Shown: positions 41,135 through 51,972 of the stretch, piece after piece
Layout: each line of letters opens with the position of its first letter
Position numbering within the stretch: position 1 is the first letter of the stretch
Position numbers and translations under genes: made by a program
Origin: Nymphaea colorata
Taxonomy: Eukaryota; Streptophyta; Magnoliopsida; Nymphaeales; Nymphaeaceae
Assembly (NCBI RefSeq): GCF_008831285.2
Contig: NC_045148.1
Span: forward strand, 11,700,183 to 11,764,182
Reading direction: 5' to 3'
Length of the DNA stretch: 64,000 bases
The notes under the pieces: model-generated
Told to the model about the DNA's origin: nothing
What the model saw: only the letters and a program-made list of their open reading frames with translations
Database searches by the model: none

Positions 41135-44100
41135 CTATAAGTTCTTTCCTTATAGAGCATTTGAATCCATTCGTTAATTTGGAATGAAACTGGAGCAATG
41201 GGTTATTTACTGTTCGTTGCAATTTGTTTTCCGTAGTGCTTCCAACAGTTTCAGTTTTTCTAGGAATTTGACTGTGTTATTGGGTGATTGGTGGTTTAGT
41301 ATGTCTATTGTTGATGTAGCTATCAAAACAATTTTTGTGATCATCTTTCCTTTCTGGAATTGTCAATATTGCTCGCTTGATGTTGAGGTTTCTCTAGCAT
41401 TTCATAGTCAATTTGTTTGTCTGAGCATTTTTCTTTTATTTATTTTGTTTTTTTTAAATAAACGCTGCAAAATCAACTTGTCCCTTTGGACCCTTTCTGT
41501 TGTTAGTAAACGGATTTTACTTTTGATGCACCAATGCCTTTCGAAGGCCATTGTTCTAGATGGTCATTTGCAGTTGGTTTTGCTGTTTGCAGTGTTGGAA
41601 TGGAAGGGGACGGGCTGGCGAAGAAGGAGATGGTGTTGGGACCGCAACGATCATGCTTTTAGGGGATACATGTACAAGGGGTTGTAGGTTCTGCGCTGTG
41701 AAAACTAGCAGGAATCCTTCACCAGCAGATCCTATGGAACCAGAGAACACTGCAAGAGCAATAGCTAGTTGGGGGTGAGTTTGTTGGTTGATTAAGCAGA
41801 TGAAAATCTTTTCGTTTTCCTGATACTTCGATTATAAGTATCTTTGAAATAGATTAATACCACTAAATGATATTTTAATATGTTAACATCGAAGTTTGTG
41901 AATTTTGCATCACTGATGTCTTTGGATAGGTTGACACAAGTATCACATCTGAGGGAATTGTGGCTTCATTTATGCTATTTCCTATCTGTATATGTGCTTT
42001 CATGGATAGAGGTTGACAAGTATCACAACATGAAGAGGTTGCAGGTTGAGATAATAACTTCAATGCAAGTTGTTGGAGATTTGGTGTCGATGCTCCAAAA
42101 CATAACCACCAATTAACAGGATCTTCTTCATCTCTTCCCATTGCAGCTTGTATTGAATCATTTCTTCCACCAGAGAAGGTCGCAAACTCATTATTTATTA
42201 TCTTCAACCGATGAGGATCAAAATATAGTCTTCCCAAACATATCTCCCTATTTTTTGATATTTCTGGATTTCGATTAGGAGAAACACGACCAGTACCTCC
42301 TGCCAACCATGTTTGTCCATAATATTTGGGATTTAAGGAGTGTGCCATACAATGCAAAGGGTTATTGCTTCTGTTCCATCTTCTTACTAAAATTGTATGC
42401 ACATGATCGAAAAACTCAGAATCATCAAGTGCAACATTCTTCTTCTCAAGTCTAAAAATGATGTTTTGAATTTTTTCAATCATGTTATCCCACATATCAT
42501 AAACTTTATGAAGCATGGGTCCTTCTTTATCTACTTCTCTCAGCATCTGCCAAATAGGCTTTGTAAACTGCAAAAAATATGTAACTTTATCCCACCATTC
42601 ATCATCTAAAATGCATTTTTTAATTTCTTGAGCCTTCACAATGTCATCATTGTGATAAAACTCCCAATCATTGTCAGTCACCATAAGTGTTAATGCATCT
42701 TTCACCTGCTTTATTCTTTTTATCATTACAATAATGGATGCAAAACGAGTCTCTGGTACCTTCAACAATTTCAAATCATAATGCCTATTAAATATAGCAA
42801 GAGCATTGTTGTAGTTTACAACAAAATTTTTGATGTTTTTGACATCATGCTCAAGCTCCTCAATGCATGAACACAAGAAACCGGCATTTGGATCATCTTT
42901 TGATGGGTTGTAAATAGTTTTAACTTTTAAGTGCTAGATTTATACTGTGTGCCACACAAGGAGTCAAAAATATGTGACTATACTTGGGATCACTTGCCAA
43001 ATTCATTCATGCTCGTTGGCAAACTGGAGCATTATTAGTAATAATTTGCACAACATTATCTTCACCCACTTCTTTGATGACTTCTATAAATAGCCCTTTT
43101 AAATACTCAACATCTTTATACTCCCTAGATGCATCAACACATTTCAAGAAGATTGGTCCATCAAGCGAATAAGCAATAAAATTTATCAGTGGCTGCCTTT
43201 GTATATCAGTCCACCCGTCAGAAACAATGGATACTCCATATTGTATCAATGAAATTTTCTTCTTCTTTAATAATTTTTCAATGTTTGCCTTCTCTTCCGC
43301 AAGAATTACTGAACTCGGGGGTACATAACCACTCAAACTGCAATTAGCCAAACCTGTAACAATATCTTTCCAATAAGGACTTCTGGCTACATTAAAAGGA
43401 AGTGAACTTGCAAAAAAGAACCTTCCGATCCTTCTATCCATCTCTGCCCTTCCCATATTATTGAATGCTTGTGTTAATGTTTTTCTTTTCTTTGAAACAT
43501 CTTCACCTTCTTCAATAGCATAAAGAGGAACATACACACTTGACTTGGATGAAGATTTCTTCGTCTCAGCTGCATCCTGTTCTTTTTTAAATATCTTAAT
43601 CTCCTCGTTGGTTACTTTATGGGATGGTCTAATTCCAACGCCTGAGATATGCAACAAATGTGCCTTGCAACATGTATAAGAGCCCGTGAACATTATATCA
43701 CAAAATTTGCAAGAAAACATTACATTCCCACCACCACCTGGTCCTTTTCCTAGTTTCTTCATGTTAAAATATGTTGCTGTGGGAACTGGGTCCATTCCTG
43801 GACCCGGTTCTATGGGGCGCGGGTACCGAGGCGGGCTCGGTACCCTAGTCGGCTTCTCCTCTCTCCCTCTTTATATTGTCACTTGTGTTTAGTGTTGAAT
43901 TAAGTGAATATAATTTTCTCTCTCCTAGGGTTGCGGTGAGCACCTAGGTCAGAGCCTCCCCGTGGTTTTTCACCTCTTTCTGAGGTTTTCCACGTAGATT
44001 GTGTGTTCGTTCACTCTCTCTCTCTTTGTGGTTCGTGTTTCTACATGGTATCAGAGCCTGCGGAGTTGGAGAAGCGTTTTTTTCGAGAATCGTCAAGTTT

Positions 44101-47100
44101 TTTCGTCGCCCGACGCCGTTGATGTTCCGGCGCCGCTGCTGCCCTTGTGACGTCGCCCTGCTCTGCCGCCGTCGTCCTTTGTTCCGCCGCCGCCGTCCTC
44201 TGTTCCGCCGCCGCCGTCCTCTGTTCCGCCGTCCTCTTTTGTGCCTCCGCGGTCCTCCGTTCGGCCCGTTCTTTGTTTCTGCCACCGTGGGTGGCCTCTG
44301 TGTTGCGCCGTCGCCTGCTTTCCGTTGCCGCTGCCTCTTTCCCGCCGCCGTCGCCGCTGCCTCCTTCCCGTCGCCGTTGCCTCATTCCCGCTGCTGTGCC
44401 TCTTGTTGTTGTGTGCTTATTTGTGATGGCAGAAGCGATGGGGACTCAAAAAGATGCCGTTCTTGACACGGGCAGTGCCTCCAAGACTGAGAACGTGCCG
44501 ATCCAGGTCACCTCCATCCGTCTGACCAAGGACAATTACCTATCTTGGTCTGCCGCTCTCGAGATTGGGATTACTAGCCGTGGGCGTCTCTCTTACATCA
44601 CTGGCGACAAACCTGCGCCCATCAAATCTGATCCTCAATGGGCGACGTGGGCGTTGGAGGACAGCCAAGTGAAGGTGTGGATTATCAGCTCCGTGTCATC
44701 CGATATCCAGCCCCTCATTCTGCGGAAGCCGACCTCTTTTGATATGTGGACTGTGCTTGCAAAGATGTATGGTCGCAAGAAGAGACATCTGCGCACTTAT
44801 CAGATTAAACGCAGTATTTACTCTCTGACACAGGGTGATTTGTCTGTTGCTGCCTTCTATGCTGCCCTGAAGACCAAATGGGAGGAGCTAGATTATCATG
44901 TGACTGATGAGTGGACGTGCGGTTCAGATCATTCCCTCTACTGGGAAAAGGAATGGATGGACCGTACGTTTCTGTTTCTGGGAGGCCTGCGGGATGAATT
45001 TGAGTCTATTCGTAGCCAGATTCTTAATGGTGATGAGATTCCGGGGATAGAGGAAGTATATGCTCGTGTTGAGTCTGAAGAACAACGTCGCCAGGTGATG
45101 CATCTTGACACCGGTCATGGCCCTTCTGCCTTTGTCAGCCGTGCCGCAGGGACTGGGCAGCGTCCTGCCCGACATTGCACTCATTGCCACAAGTTGGGGC
45201 ATTCGGTGGATTTCTGTTGGGATCTTCATCCCGAGAAGAGACTGGTCAGAGGTCGTCCTCCCTCTGGCAAGCGTAGCCCTTCTGTGTCTGATTCCAGTCA
45301 GAGCAATTCTTCTAGTGGTGCAAAGTCCAAGTTGTCCCCTGCTCAACTCAAGGAGCTACAGGCGTACATCAGCCGTCTATCTACTACCCCTGAGGAGTCC
45401 TCCACGTCTGAAGGGGCTCAGCTAGCCCAAGCCCTCGTTGCCTCGACTGATCAAGGTAATCCTTCTCTTGGTGATTGGATTGTTGATAGTGGAGCCACTC
45501 ACCACATGACAGGGGACTCTAAACTCTTTCAAGAATATCAACTTTCCTCTGGCAAGCAACGCGTGTCTATGGCAGATGGGTCTTCTATCTCTGTGGCTGG
45601 GAAAGAGAGCTTGTCCCTGTTGAACAAATACCGTCTCCACAATGCCCTGCATGTTCCAAATATTCCTGTGAACTTACTCTCTGTCAGCAGTATTACTAAA
45701 GAATTAAACTGTAATCTGATTTTCTCTGCTGATCATTGTTCCCTGCAGGACTTGGTGACGGGGAAGAAGATTGGGATTGGTTCGGTTACTGATGGGCTCT
45801 ACAGGCTGCCGGTACAAGTTGCTTCAGCATTGATTTCTGCCACGAGTGGTCACTTGTCTGGTGTGAACGATAGATCTACTGTTCTGCGATGGCACGAGCG
45901 ACTTGGACATCTCCCCTTCCAGTTAATAAAGAAGTTGTTTCCTCATTTGTTTGCTTCTGTCTCCATTGACTCCTTCGCTTGTGAAGTGTGTCAATTGGCT
46001 AAACATGTCAGGGCTTCGTACCCTATTTCTTTGAATAAAACCACTCATCCGTTTGCCTTAGTTCATTCCGATGTTTGGGGTCCTTCTGGAGTACCCACGT
46101 GTGGTGGTTGTCACTATTTTTTGACGCTTATTGATGATTACTCTAGATGTACGTTCGTGTACTTGTTGCGAGAACGTAGTGAGGTTCCAGCAGTTGTGAA
46201 AAACTTTGTTGCCTTTGTTGAGACTCAATTCCATACTACTGTTCAAGCTTTCCGTACGGATAATGCAAGGGAATATGTCTCCCAATCCCTTGATGAATTC
46301 TTGAAAGGCAAGGGTATTGTTCATGAAACCTCTTGTAGTTATACCCCTCCTCAAAATGGTATAGCTGAACGTAAAAATCGTCATCTATTGAATGTTACCC
46401 GGGCCATTATGTTCCAACGTCATGTCCCGAAGCGGTATTGGGGTGATGCACTTCTCACTAGTGCACATCTCATTAACCGTATGCCTACTAGGGTGTTGGA
46501 TGGTCAGTCTCCTTATTCTACCCTGTGGCCCACTCAGAATCCGTGGCCTCTTACTCCTCGTGTCTTTGGGTGCAGTTGTTTTGTGCATAATCATAGCCCT
46601 ACTCTCAAAAAACTTGATCCCCGGTCTATTAAAGGAGTTTTCTTGGGGTACTCTTCCACTCAGAAGGGGTATAAATGTGTGTATCCCACTACTTCCAAAG
46701 TGTATGTTTCGAGGGATGTCACATTTCATGAACATGAGTCGTATTTTTCGGTGAATCCTCTTCAGGGGGAGTGTCTTGGGAACAAAGGGGAAGAGTATTC
46801 CTCTAACCAGCTGATTCAGTTTATGGAGTTTTTGGATTACAAGGTTAGTCCCAGTGTGATTGACACGGTCACGGTCAGTAATGAGAAGGGCAGCCATATG
46901 GAAGGGGTCACGGTGGATGCTCAGCCCACTGTTGCCCGGGATCACTTGTTTGGCCAGGTTTATGTCAGAAAGGAGAAAGCTACAGTGGAAGATGTTGGTG
47001 ATGAGGATAGAACCAATCCCAATCCTGTGATCTCCCCGGATGACCCAAGTCCATCGAATGAAGAGCTCCCCATTGCTTTGCGCAAAGGCACCAGGTCATG

Positions 47101-50100
47101 TACTTCTCACCCTATTCAGAGATTTGTTTCTTATGCTAAGCTCAGTACAAATTACAAATGTTTTATCACAACCTTATCCAAAGTTGTTATTCCCAGGTCG
47201 GTGGATGATGCTAAGGATGATCCCAAGTGGTTACATGCTATGACAGAGGAGATGGGTGCGTTAGCTAAGAACAAAACATGGGAAGTTGTTGATATCCCTA
47301 AAGGGACACACTTAGTTGGCTCTAAGTGGGTTTACAACGTGAAGTACAAACCTGATGGCACTGTAGATCGATATAAAGCTCTTTTGGTTGCAAAGGGGTT
47401 CAGCCAGAAGTATGGGATCGACTATCTTGAGACCTTTGCCCCTGTTGCAAAGTTGAAGACCGTGAGGGTTATTCTTGCTCTTGCTGTGCACAGGAAGTGG
47501 CGCATGGACCAGTTTGATGTTAAAAATGCGTTCTTGAACGGCCATCTGGAGGAAGAAGTCTATATGAGCATGCCTCCCGGGTATGTTCAAGAGGGAAAAT
47601 GTTGTCACCTCAAGAAAGCTTTGTATGGCTTGAAGCAGTCGCCTAGAGCTTGGTTTGAGAGACTAAGGATCGTTATGAAGTCTACTGGGTACAAGCAAGG
47701 AAATGGAGATCATACCCTATTCATAAAGCAGAGAGATGGTCTGGTGAGTCTTCTCCTTGTCTACGTTGATGATATGATTGTCACTGGCAGTGATGAAGAA
47801 GAAAACAGAAAGATGAAGGAGAGATTAGCTAAAGAATTCGACCTCAAGGATCTGGGTAAGCTGAGATACTTTCTGGGAATAGAGATTGCTCGATCAGAGA
47901 CAGGGCTGGTTATGAATCAAAGGAAGTACACTCTTGACTTACTAAAGGAGACAGGTAAACTTGGTTGTAGGCCCTATCTTACTCCTATAGAGTCGGGAAC
48001 TAAGATAAGTATCAAGACGGGCACTATTCTGGATGAGGAAGGAAAAGGGCGATATCAGAGGCTAGTAGGTAAGCTTATCTATCTTACTCTAACTCGCCCT
48101 GATATCACGTATGCGGTAAATGTGCTAAGTCAATTTATGCATGCTCCCACGGATTGTCACTGGAAGAGTGCAGAAAGAGTGTTGGGATATCTAAAGAATG
48201 ACCCAGGAAAAGGACTGCTGTATACTCGACAAGACAAACTTACTATTGAGGGCTACTCAGATGCAGATTGGGCAGGTTGCACTGACACAAGGAGGTCTAC
48301 TACAGGGTATTGTATCTTTCTTGGAGGTAACCTAGTTGTTTGGAGAAGTAAGAGGCAAGAAGTATGTTCGAGGTCTAGTGCTGAGGCTGAGTACAGGGCT
48401 GTTGCAATGGGGGTTACAGAGATGCTGTGGCTGAAGATTCTTTTGACTGATATTGGTGTGGAACTGGGAGATAAAATGAAGATGTACTGTGACAACAAGT
48501 CTGCGATTAATCTTGCCAATAATCCAGTTCTACATGACAGGACCAAACATGTGGAGATTGACCGCCATTTTATCCGGGAACGCATTGACTCAAAGGAGCT
48601 GATTCTGCCATATATGAAGTCTGAAGATCAAGTTGCAGACGTCCTAACTAAAGGGCTTTGTACTTCTTCATTCGAAAAGAATGTTAGCAAGCTTGACATG
48701 TTTGACATGTATGCCAAGCTTGAGGGGGAGTGTTAAAATATGTTGCTGTGGGAACCGGGTCCATTCCTGGACCCGGTTCTATGGGGAGCGGGTACCGAGG
48801 CCGGCTCGGTACCCTAGGCGGCTTCTCCTCTCTCCCTCTTTATATTGTCACTTGTGTTTAGTGTTGAATTAAGTGAATATAATTTTCTCTCTCCTAGGGT
48901 TGCGGTGAGCACCTAGGTCAGAGCCTCCCCGTGGTTTTTCACCTCTTTCTGAGGTTTTCCACGTAGATTGTGTGTTCGTTCTCCACTCTCTCTCTCTTTG
49001 TGGTTCGTGTTTCTACACTTCACATAGCGCCAAAGAGGCTGAGATGGATTATCCTTCTCTACTGTAGCGGTATTAACACTACCACTGCTGCTTTCTACAT
49101 TTCTGCTTCCTATAGGCATCATTTGTTTTCCTTTATCAGCCATTACAACTTATGTTTGAAAAGCACCTAGCGAAAGAGCTGCAACACAGAACCAATAGAA
49201 ACAGGGATCATTCCAAATAGATGAATCCTCTCACGAAACTATATATCACAACAATAACTAGGGAAGACGCAAAGATGAAAAATCTGCAAGAGGAGACTCA
49301 AACATGTCTCATAGTTAAGTTATTTGACCTCTTAATCAGAAAACGACCATCAATTAGCCAAACAGGTTGCCGAACACATTTATCAAATTATCAACACATT
49401 GAATAATTCCAAAGCTAGAACCGAAAATGGAGAATAGGCACAAACACAAATATTAGAACCGAAAATAGAAAATAGAACACAAAAAACAGACACAAACAAA
49501 GGGAACAAAAACACAAACAAAGGGAACACAAAAAACAGACTCAAGATCGCCGACTGTCGTCGCCGGCGGCGAAGGCAGGGGTGGAGACGATGACAATGAA
49601 AAGAAAAATGAAATATATCGTGACAGTCGCCGCTGGATGTCGCTCGGTAAGAGGTGAGAAAACCCTTAAAACTTAAAATGAAAACATGTTTTAAGTTTTA
49701 AGGGTTTCGAACTTATGCTTTTTTTAACGTTAAAATAGTTTTAAAAGATAAAATCAAATAATCGTTAAAATTAAAAAACGGACATATTTGGACTCGGTCA
49801 ACTTTGACAGTGTCGAAAAAAGGATCGATACGGCCTCCGGTGCGTTGACCATACCTGGTACGGTCAACGCTGCACCAATGGCGTACTGAAGCCCGTACCG
49901 GTACTGGACGGTTGGAGGAGTACCCGTGTTACAGTGACAAGAACAGAAGAAAAAAAGGGCGAAACAGATTTGACATTAGAGATGGGAATGGTTTGGGTTC
50001 AGATTGGATTCAAATTTAGATGTTATTTCTTAAGCTGAACTCAAATCTAGCATAAGCCTCCCACTTACATGGGGTTGAACATCTTTATTAGACTTTTTGT

Positions 50101-51520
50101 GTCAGATATTGGATAAAAAGGACCTCACATTCCAATTGGATTTGATCATGAAACTGCATACTGGATTTGAATCGGATTAGTAATTGGATCCAAATTTCTT
50201 TATGACATGTGACTAAAGAGATTGAAGTTTGATTGGTAATTGGATATATCATATATCTGATCCATTTACACCCCTGATTACTATGTGATTCTTCTGCTAC
50301 TGGAATCGGTTCTACTGTAGGCAGCCTTTGAGTACATAAAGTTACCCGATTTAGGAAAGTCATAGTCTTACACTTTTGATCTTGTTATTGAGCTAATTTT
50401 TCTGCAGTTTCTAATTATTGTTTTTGTTGGGTACTAAATTCTATGTTATGCTGTAGGAAACTTGAATCCTTCAGCTCCTTTCAAGTAGGTAATATTTTTG
50501 AATTAGTGATATCATCTGGCAAGAAATTTTCTTCTCTCTTAGGTGTTTGTTTTGCCTTTTCTATGGCACGATGTTTCTAGCATTTGCTATTTTGAATGCC
50601 ATTCGTCTGAGTCCTGGATTCTGCATAACATGTTGTGAATCATTTAATTGCTAACCTACACCAAACAACCCATAAATCCATCCTCCGTATTAGGATATTT
50701 TCACTATCTCACGACCCTCATCAGTTTATGTAAGTCTCAAGGAATGAGGCCGCTTAGTTCTTTGGAATAAAGGAAAAAATTGTTAAGCTTCTGACTGGGT
50801 TACTTTTATCCTGATTCGTCTCCAGAAAGTTGTTAGACATATATATGCCTGGCTTTTCTTGCTTAGGAGCTTCCATTTAATAGTCTAGTGTAGCTATATT
50901 TACAACTAAGGGTACATGAAGGGACCCATTGTATTTCTCTTCTGATGTTACTGTTTTGTTGTTTGTCCTTTAAGAAGATTATCATTCCAAGCAAGAAAAC
51001 TTGTCTTGAACTTGTACTACTTTCCTTTAGAGGAAACCTAAAAAACATTAGTTAGTTGCATGTAACCTTTTTTATTATGCACACGTGGTGTTGGTTATAA
51101 ATACCAGATTGAGAAATATTGATAAATAAAGAAATCATGTTACATGCATTGTTTTTCTTAATTTGACCATGCACATGCAGTGTTGGCTACGTTGTCCTGA
51201 CAAGTGTAGATCGCGATGACCTACCTGATGGAGGAAGTGGCCATTTTGCTCATACTGTCATTGAGCTGAAGGTTTATTCCTGTTCAGTCGAATGCTTTGA
51301 ATTCCTGTCAGCCATATGTTATGTAACCATCTTTTTTGTGACTTCATGATTTACAAATGCAGAGACTAAAGCCAGAAATCCTGGTGGAATGTTTGACTTC
51401 TGACTTCCGAGGGGATCTAAATGCTGTTTCAACTGTTGTCCTTTCTGGACTTGATGTGTTTGCTCATAACATTGAGACTGTGAAGAGGCTTCAAAAAATT
51501 GTGAGGGATCCTCGAGCAGG
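40652..51520 (+). CDS. LIP1P: Plastid lipoyl synthase (radical SAM), first four exons, continues past window
   Basis: The enzyme inserts two sulfurs into the octanoyl group on the E2 subunit of plastid pyruvate dehydrogenase. Exons: 40652-41056, 41593-41774, 51181-51271, 51363-51520, phases consistent, 278 codons plus 2 nt. The Ser-rich N-terminus ([17 protein letters not shown]) looks like a plastid transit peptide. The auxiliary Fe-S motif CX4CX5C is Cys125, Cys130, Cys136. The radical SAM motif CTRGCRFC is Cys162, Cys166, Cys169. Further family segments are [44 protein letters not shown] and VRDPRAG. Exon 1 ends before GC, not GT. A Gly/Glu-rich insert (RGRAGEE, residues 140-146) follows CWNG. 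The C-terminal ~110 residues, including the RSSYxA motif, were not found in the window. The second ATG at 40658 is an alternative start. Plastid rather than mitochondrial type is judged from the N-terminus and CWNG region. Confidence 0.92.
41064..41130. repeat. (CT)n microsatellite at the start of lipoyl synthase intron 1
   Basis: A nearly pure CT tract begins only seven bases inside the intron. Confidence 0.95.
43762..44045 (+). repeat. 5' LTR of copia D (284 bp)
   Basis: Starts TGTTAAAATATG and ends TGTTTCTACA. It contains short inverted repeats: GGGTCC/GGACCC near its start and GGTACCGAG/CTCGGTACC just after. Confidence 0.95.
44046..44057 (+). other. Primer-binding site of copia D (initiator tRNA-Met)
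   Basis: TGGTATCAGAGC directly follows the LTR end and is complementary to the 3' end of initiator tRNA-Met. Confidence 0.95.
44180..44240 (+). repeat. 21-bp tandem repeat in copia D leader
   Basis: The unit starting TGTTCCGCCGCCGCCGTCC repeats at 44180, 44201 and, shortened, 44222. It keeps the frame upstream of the polyprotein open, encoding an Ala/Ser/Val-rich stretch. Confidence 0.85.
44426..48736 (+). CDS. Copia D gag-pol polyprotein, 1436 aa
   Basis: A single open frame. Gag: [32 protein letters not shown], knuckle [14 protein letters not shown] (CX2CX4HX4C). Protease: [14 protein letters not shown]. Integrase: HERLGHLP...[42 protein letters not shown]. Reverse transcriptase: [40 protein letters not shown]. 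RNase [49 protein letters not shown]. The start ATG at 44426 ([10 protein letters not shown]) is preferred. An in-frame ATG at 44147 would add 93 low-complexity residues from the leader repeats. The stop TAA lies in the first bases of the 3' LTR. No disabling lesion was seen. Confidence 0.95.
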   Translation: MAEAMGTQKDAVLDTGSASKTENVPIQVTSIRLTKDNYLSWSAALEIGITSRGRLSYITGDKPAPIKSDPQWATWALEDSQVKVWIISSVSSDIQPLILRKPTSFDMWTVLAKMYGRKKRHLRTYQIKRSIYSLTQGDLSVAAFYAALKTKWEELDYHVTDEWTCGSDHSLYWEKEWMDRTFLFLGGLRDEFESIRSQILNGDEIPGIEEVYARVESEEQRRQVMHLDTGHGPSAFVSRAAGTGQRPARHCTHCHKLGHSVDFCWDLHPEKRLVRGRPPSGKRSPSVSDSSQSNSSSGAKSKLSPAQLKELQAYISRLSTTPEESSTSEGAQLAQALVASTDQGNPSLGDWIVDSGATHHMTGDSKLFQEYQLSSGKQRVSMADGSSISVAGKESLSLLNKYRLHNALHVPNIPVNLLSVSSITKELNCNLIFSADHCSLQDLVTGKKIGIGSVTDGLYRLPVQVASALISATSGHLSGVNDRSTVLRWHERLGHLPFQLIKKLFPHLFASVSIDSFACEVCQLAKHVRASYPISLNKTTHPFALVHSDVWGPSGVPTCGGCHYFLTLIDDYSRCTFVYLLRERSEVPAVVKNFVAFVETQFHTTVQAFRTDNAREYVSQSLDEFLKGKGIVHETSCSYTPPQNGIAERKNRHLLNVTRAIMFQRHVPKRYWGDALLTSAHLINRMPTRVLDGQSPYSTLWPTQNPWPLTPRVFGCSCFVHNHSPTLKKLDPRSIKGVFLGYSSTQKGYKCVYPTTSKVYVSRDVTFHEHESYFSVNPLQGECLGNKGEEYSSNQLIQFMEFLDYKVSPSVIDTVTVSNEKGSHMEGVTVDAQPTVARDHLFGQVYVRKEKATVEDVGDEDRTNPNPVISPDDPSPSNEELPIALRKGTRSCTSHPIQRFVSYAKLSTNYKCFITTLSKVVIPRSVDDAKDDPKWLHAMTEEMGALAKNKTWEVVDIPKGTHLVGSKWVYNVKYKPDGTVDRYKALLVAKGFSQKYGIDYLETFAPVAKLKTVRVILALAVHRKWRMDQFDVKNAFLNGHLEEEVYMSMPPGYVQEGKCCHLKKALYGLKQSPRAWFERLRIVMKSTGYKQGNGDHTLFIKQRDGLVSLLLVYVDDMIVTGSDEEENRKMKERLAKEFDLKDLGKLRYFLGIEIARSETGLVMNQRKYTLDLLKETGKLGCRPYLTPIESGTKISIKTGTILDEEGKGRYQRLVGKLIYLTLTRPDITYAVNVLSQFMHAPTDCHWKSAERVLGYLKNDPGKGLLYTRQDKLTIEGYSDADWAGCTDTRRSTTGYCIFLGGNLVVWRSKRQEVCSRSSAEAEYRAVAMGVTEMLWLKILLTDIGVELGDKMKMYCDNKSAINLANNPVLHDRTKHVEIDRHFIRERIDSKELILPYMKSEDQVADVLTKGLCTSSFEKNVSKLDMFDMYAKLEGEC
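48731..49017 (+). repeat. 3' LTR of copia D (287 bp)
   Basis: Same termini as the 5' LTR, with a 3-bp insertion (TTCTCCACT versus TTCACT) and about four substitutions. Here GGGTACCGAG and CTCGGTACCC form a 10-bp perfect inverted repeat around GCCGG. Confidence 0.95.
49660..49707. repeat. Hairpin: 19-bp perfect inverted repeat
   Basis: AAACCCTTAAAACTTAAAA (49660-49678) is followed after 10 bases by its exact reverse complement (49689-49707). It lies in the leader region of hAT 2. Confidence 0.9.
49937..51180 (+). other. Rest of lipoyl synthase intron 2; possible MITE at 49980-50276
   Basis: Ordinary AT-rich intron up to the acceptor ATGCAG. The stretch 49980-50276 starts GATGGGAATGG and ends TCCATTTACACCCCTG, weakly inverted ends typical of hAT-like MITEs, but no target duplication is seen. 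Confidence 0.4.
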
Positions 51521-51972
51521 GTATGGGACAAATATTATTGTTTCTATCTGTGAATTTATCCCATTCTTGTTTGTATTGTTACAGGTTTTATTTAACTTAG
51601 TTCTCAAACTTTTTTGTGCAATTTGACTGCTAGACAGCATCAATCTTTGAATCTGCTGTGAGCTTGAACTGATCAAATTTAACCTGGAACTGATTGATTG
51701 GCTTCACCTGTCAGAGATGCTGAGTTCCTTTTAGGCCCAAGGGGGCTGTCAAACAAGCCGATTGGATTCCACAAGCATTCTTCTTATTGAATGATCTTAA
51801 AGATTGATTTTCTCGATAAATAGATAATAAAACTGCAGATGCTTAGGCCAAAATAATGATGCTATTCCAAATACAGGTTCCCCTCTTGTAGTGACTGTGG
51901 ACTTCTATGAGGCTATAAGTATATTGAATAGACAACTGATTGACCATAGCCTTGTTATTTTCTGGTTGTCCT

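Larger units (their letters stand above)
43762..49017 (+). mobile_element. Copia element D, intact, nested in hAT 2
   Basis: LTRs at 43762-44045 and 48731-49017 are flanked by the 5-bp duplication CTTCA (43757-43761 and 49018-49022). The primer-binding site TGGTATCAGAGC follows the 5' LTR directly and the purine tract GAGGGGGAG precedes the 3' LTR. One open polyprotein fills the interior. The LTRs differ at about four positions plus a 3-bp indel, so it is older than copia C. It belongs to a different copia lineage from A, C and G, judged by its gag and LTR sequences. Confidence 0.96.
41875..49143 (-). pseudogene. hAT transposase 2, BED zinc-finger type, split and degraded
   Basis: The minus-strand ATG at 49143 starts [19 protein letters not shown]. 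The frame reaches LWRYVK and stops at the copia D insertion. Past it, the protein resumes with [15 protein letters not shown] and the BED finger CKFCDIMF...HLLHISG (43795-43650). Further on come [18 protein letters not shown] and [12 protein letters not shown] (to 43007). A broken stretch (42900-43006) encodes [17 protein letters not shown] with stops around it. A new open part (42876-41875) includes [18 protein letters not shown] and the dimerisation-domain start [20 protein letters not shown], after which the family pattern is lost. Deduced state: dead element, with decay independent of the copia insertion. Confidence 0.85.
41870..49936 (-). mobile_element. hAT transposon 2 in lipoyl synthase intron 2, interrupted by copia D
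   Basis: A minus-strand BED-type hAT transposase runs from 49143 down to about 41875, split by copia D. The 5' end of the element is tentatively at 49936, where the minus strand reads CACTGTAACACGGGTACTCC, a plausible hAT terminus. No matching terminus or 8-bp duplication was seen near 41870, so the 3' end seems truncated. The leader (49150-49936) contains a 19-bp-stem hairpin and GC-rich parts. Confidence 0.75.

Noticed and set aside
44046-44057. tRNA gene fragments at the TGGTATCAGAGC sites
   Set aside because: Only the 12-base primer-binding complement is present, always next to an LTR. No cloverleaf follows.
44147-44425. N-terminal extension of the copia D frame from an upstream ATG
   Set aside because: The extra residues come from the 21-bp leader repeats and low-complexity sequence, while the gag homology starts after 44426. 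The extension may be open by chance.
51860-51915. Possible next exon of lipoyl synthase after an acceptor-like ATACAG
   Set aside because: The translation does not resemble the expected segment after DPRAG (a Q-S-L-x-V-L-K-like stretch), and an in-frame TAG follows almost at once.
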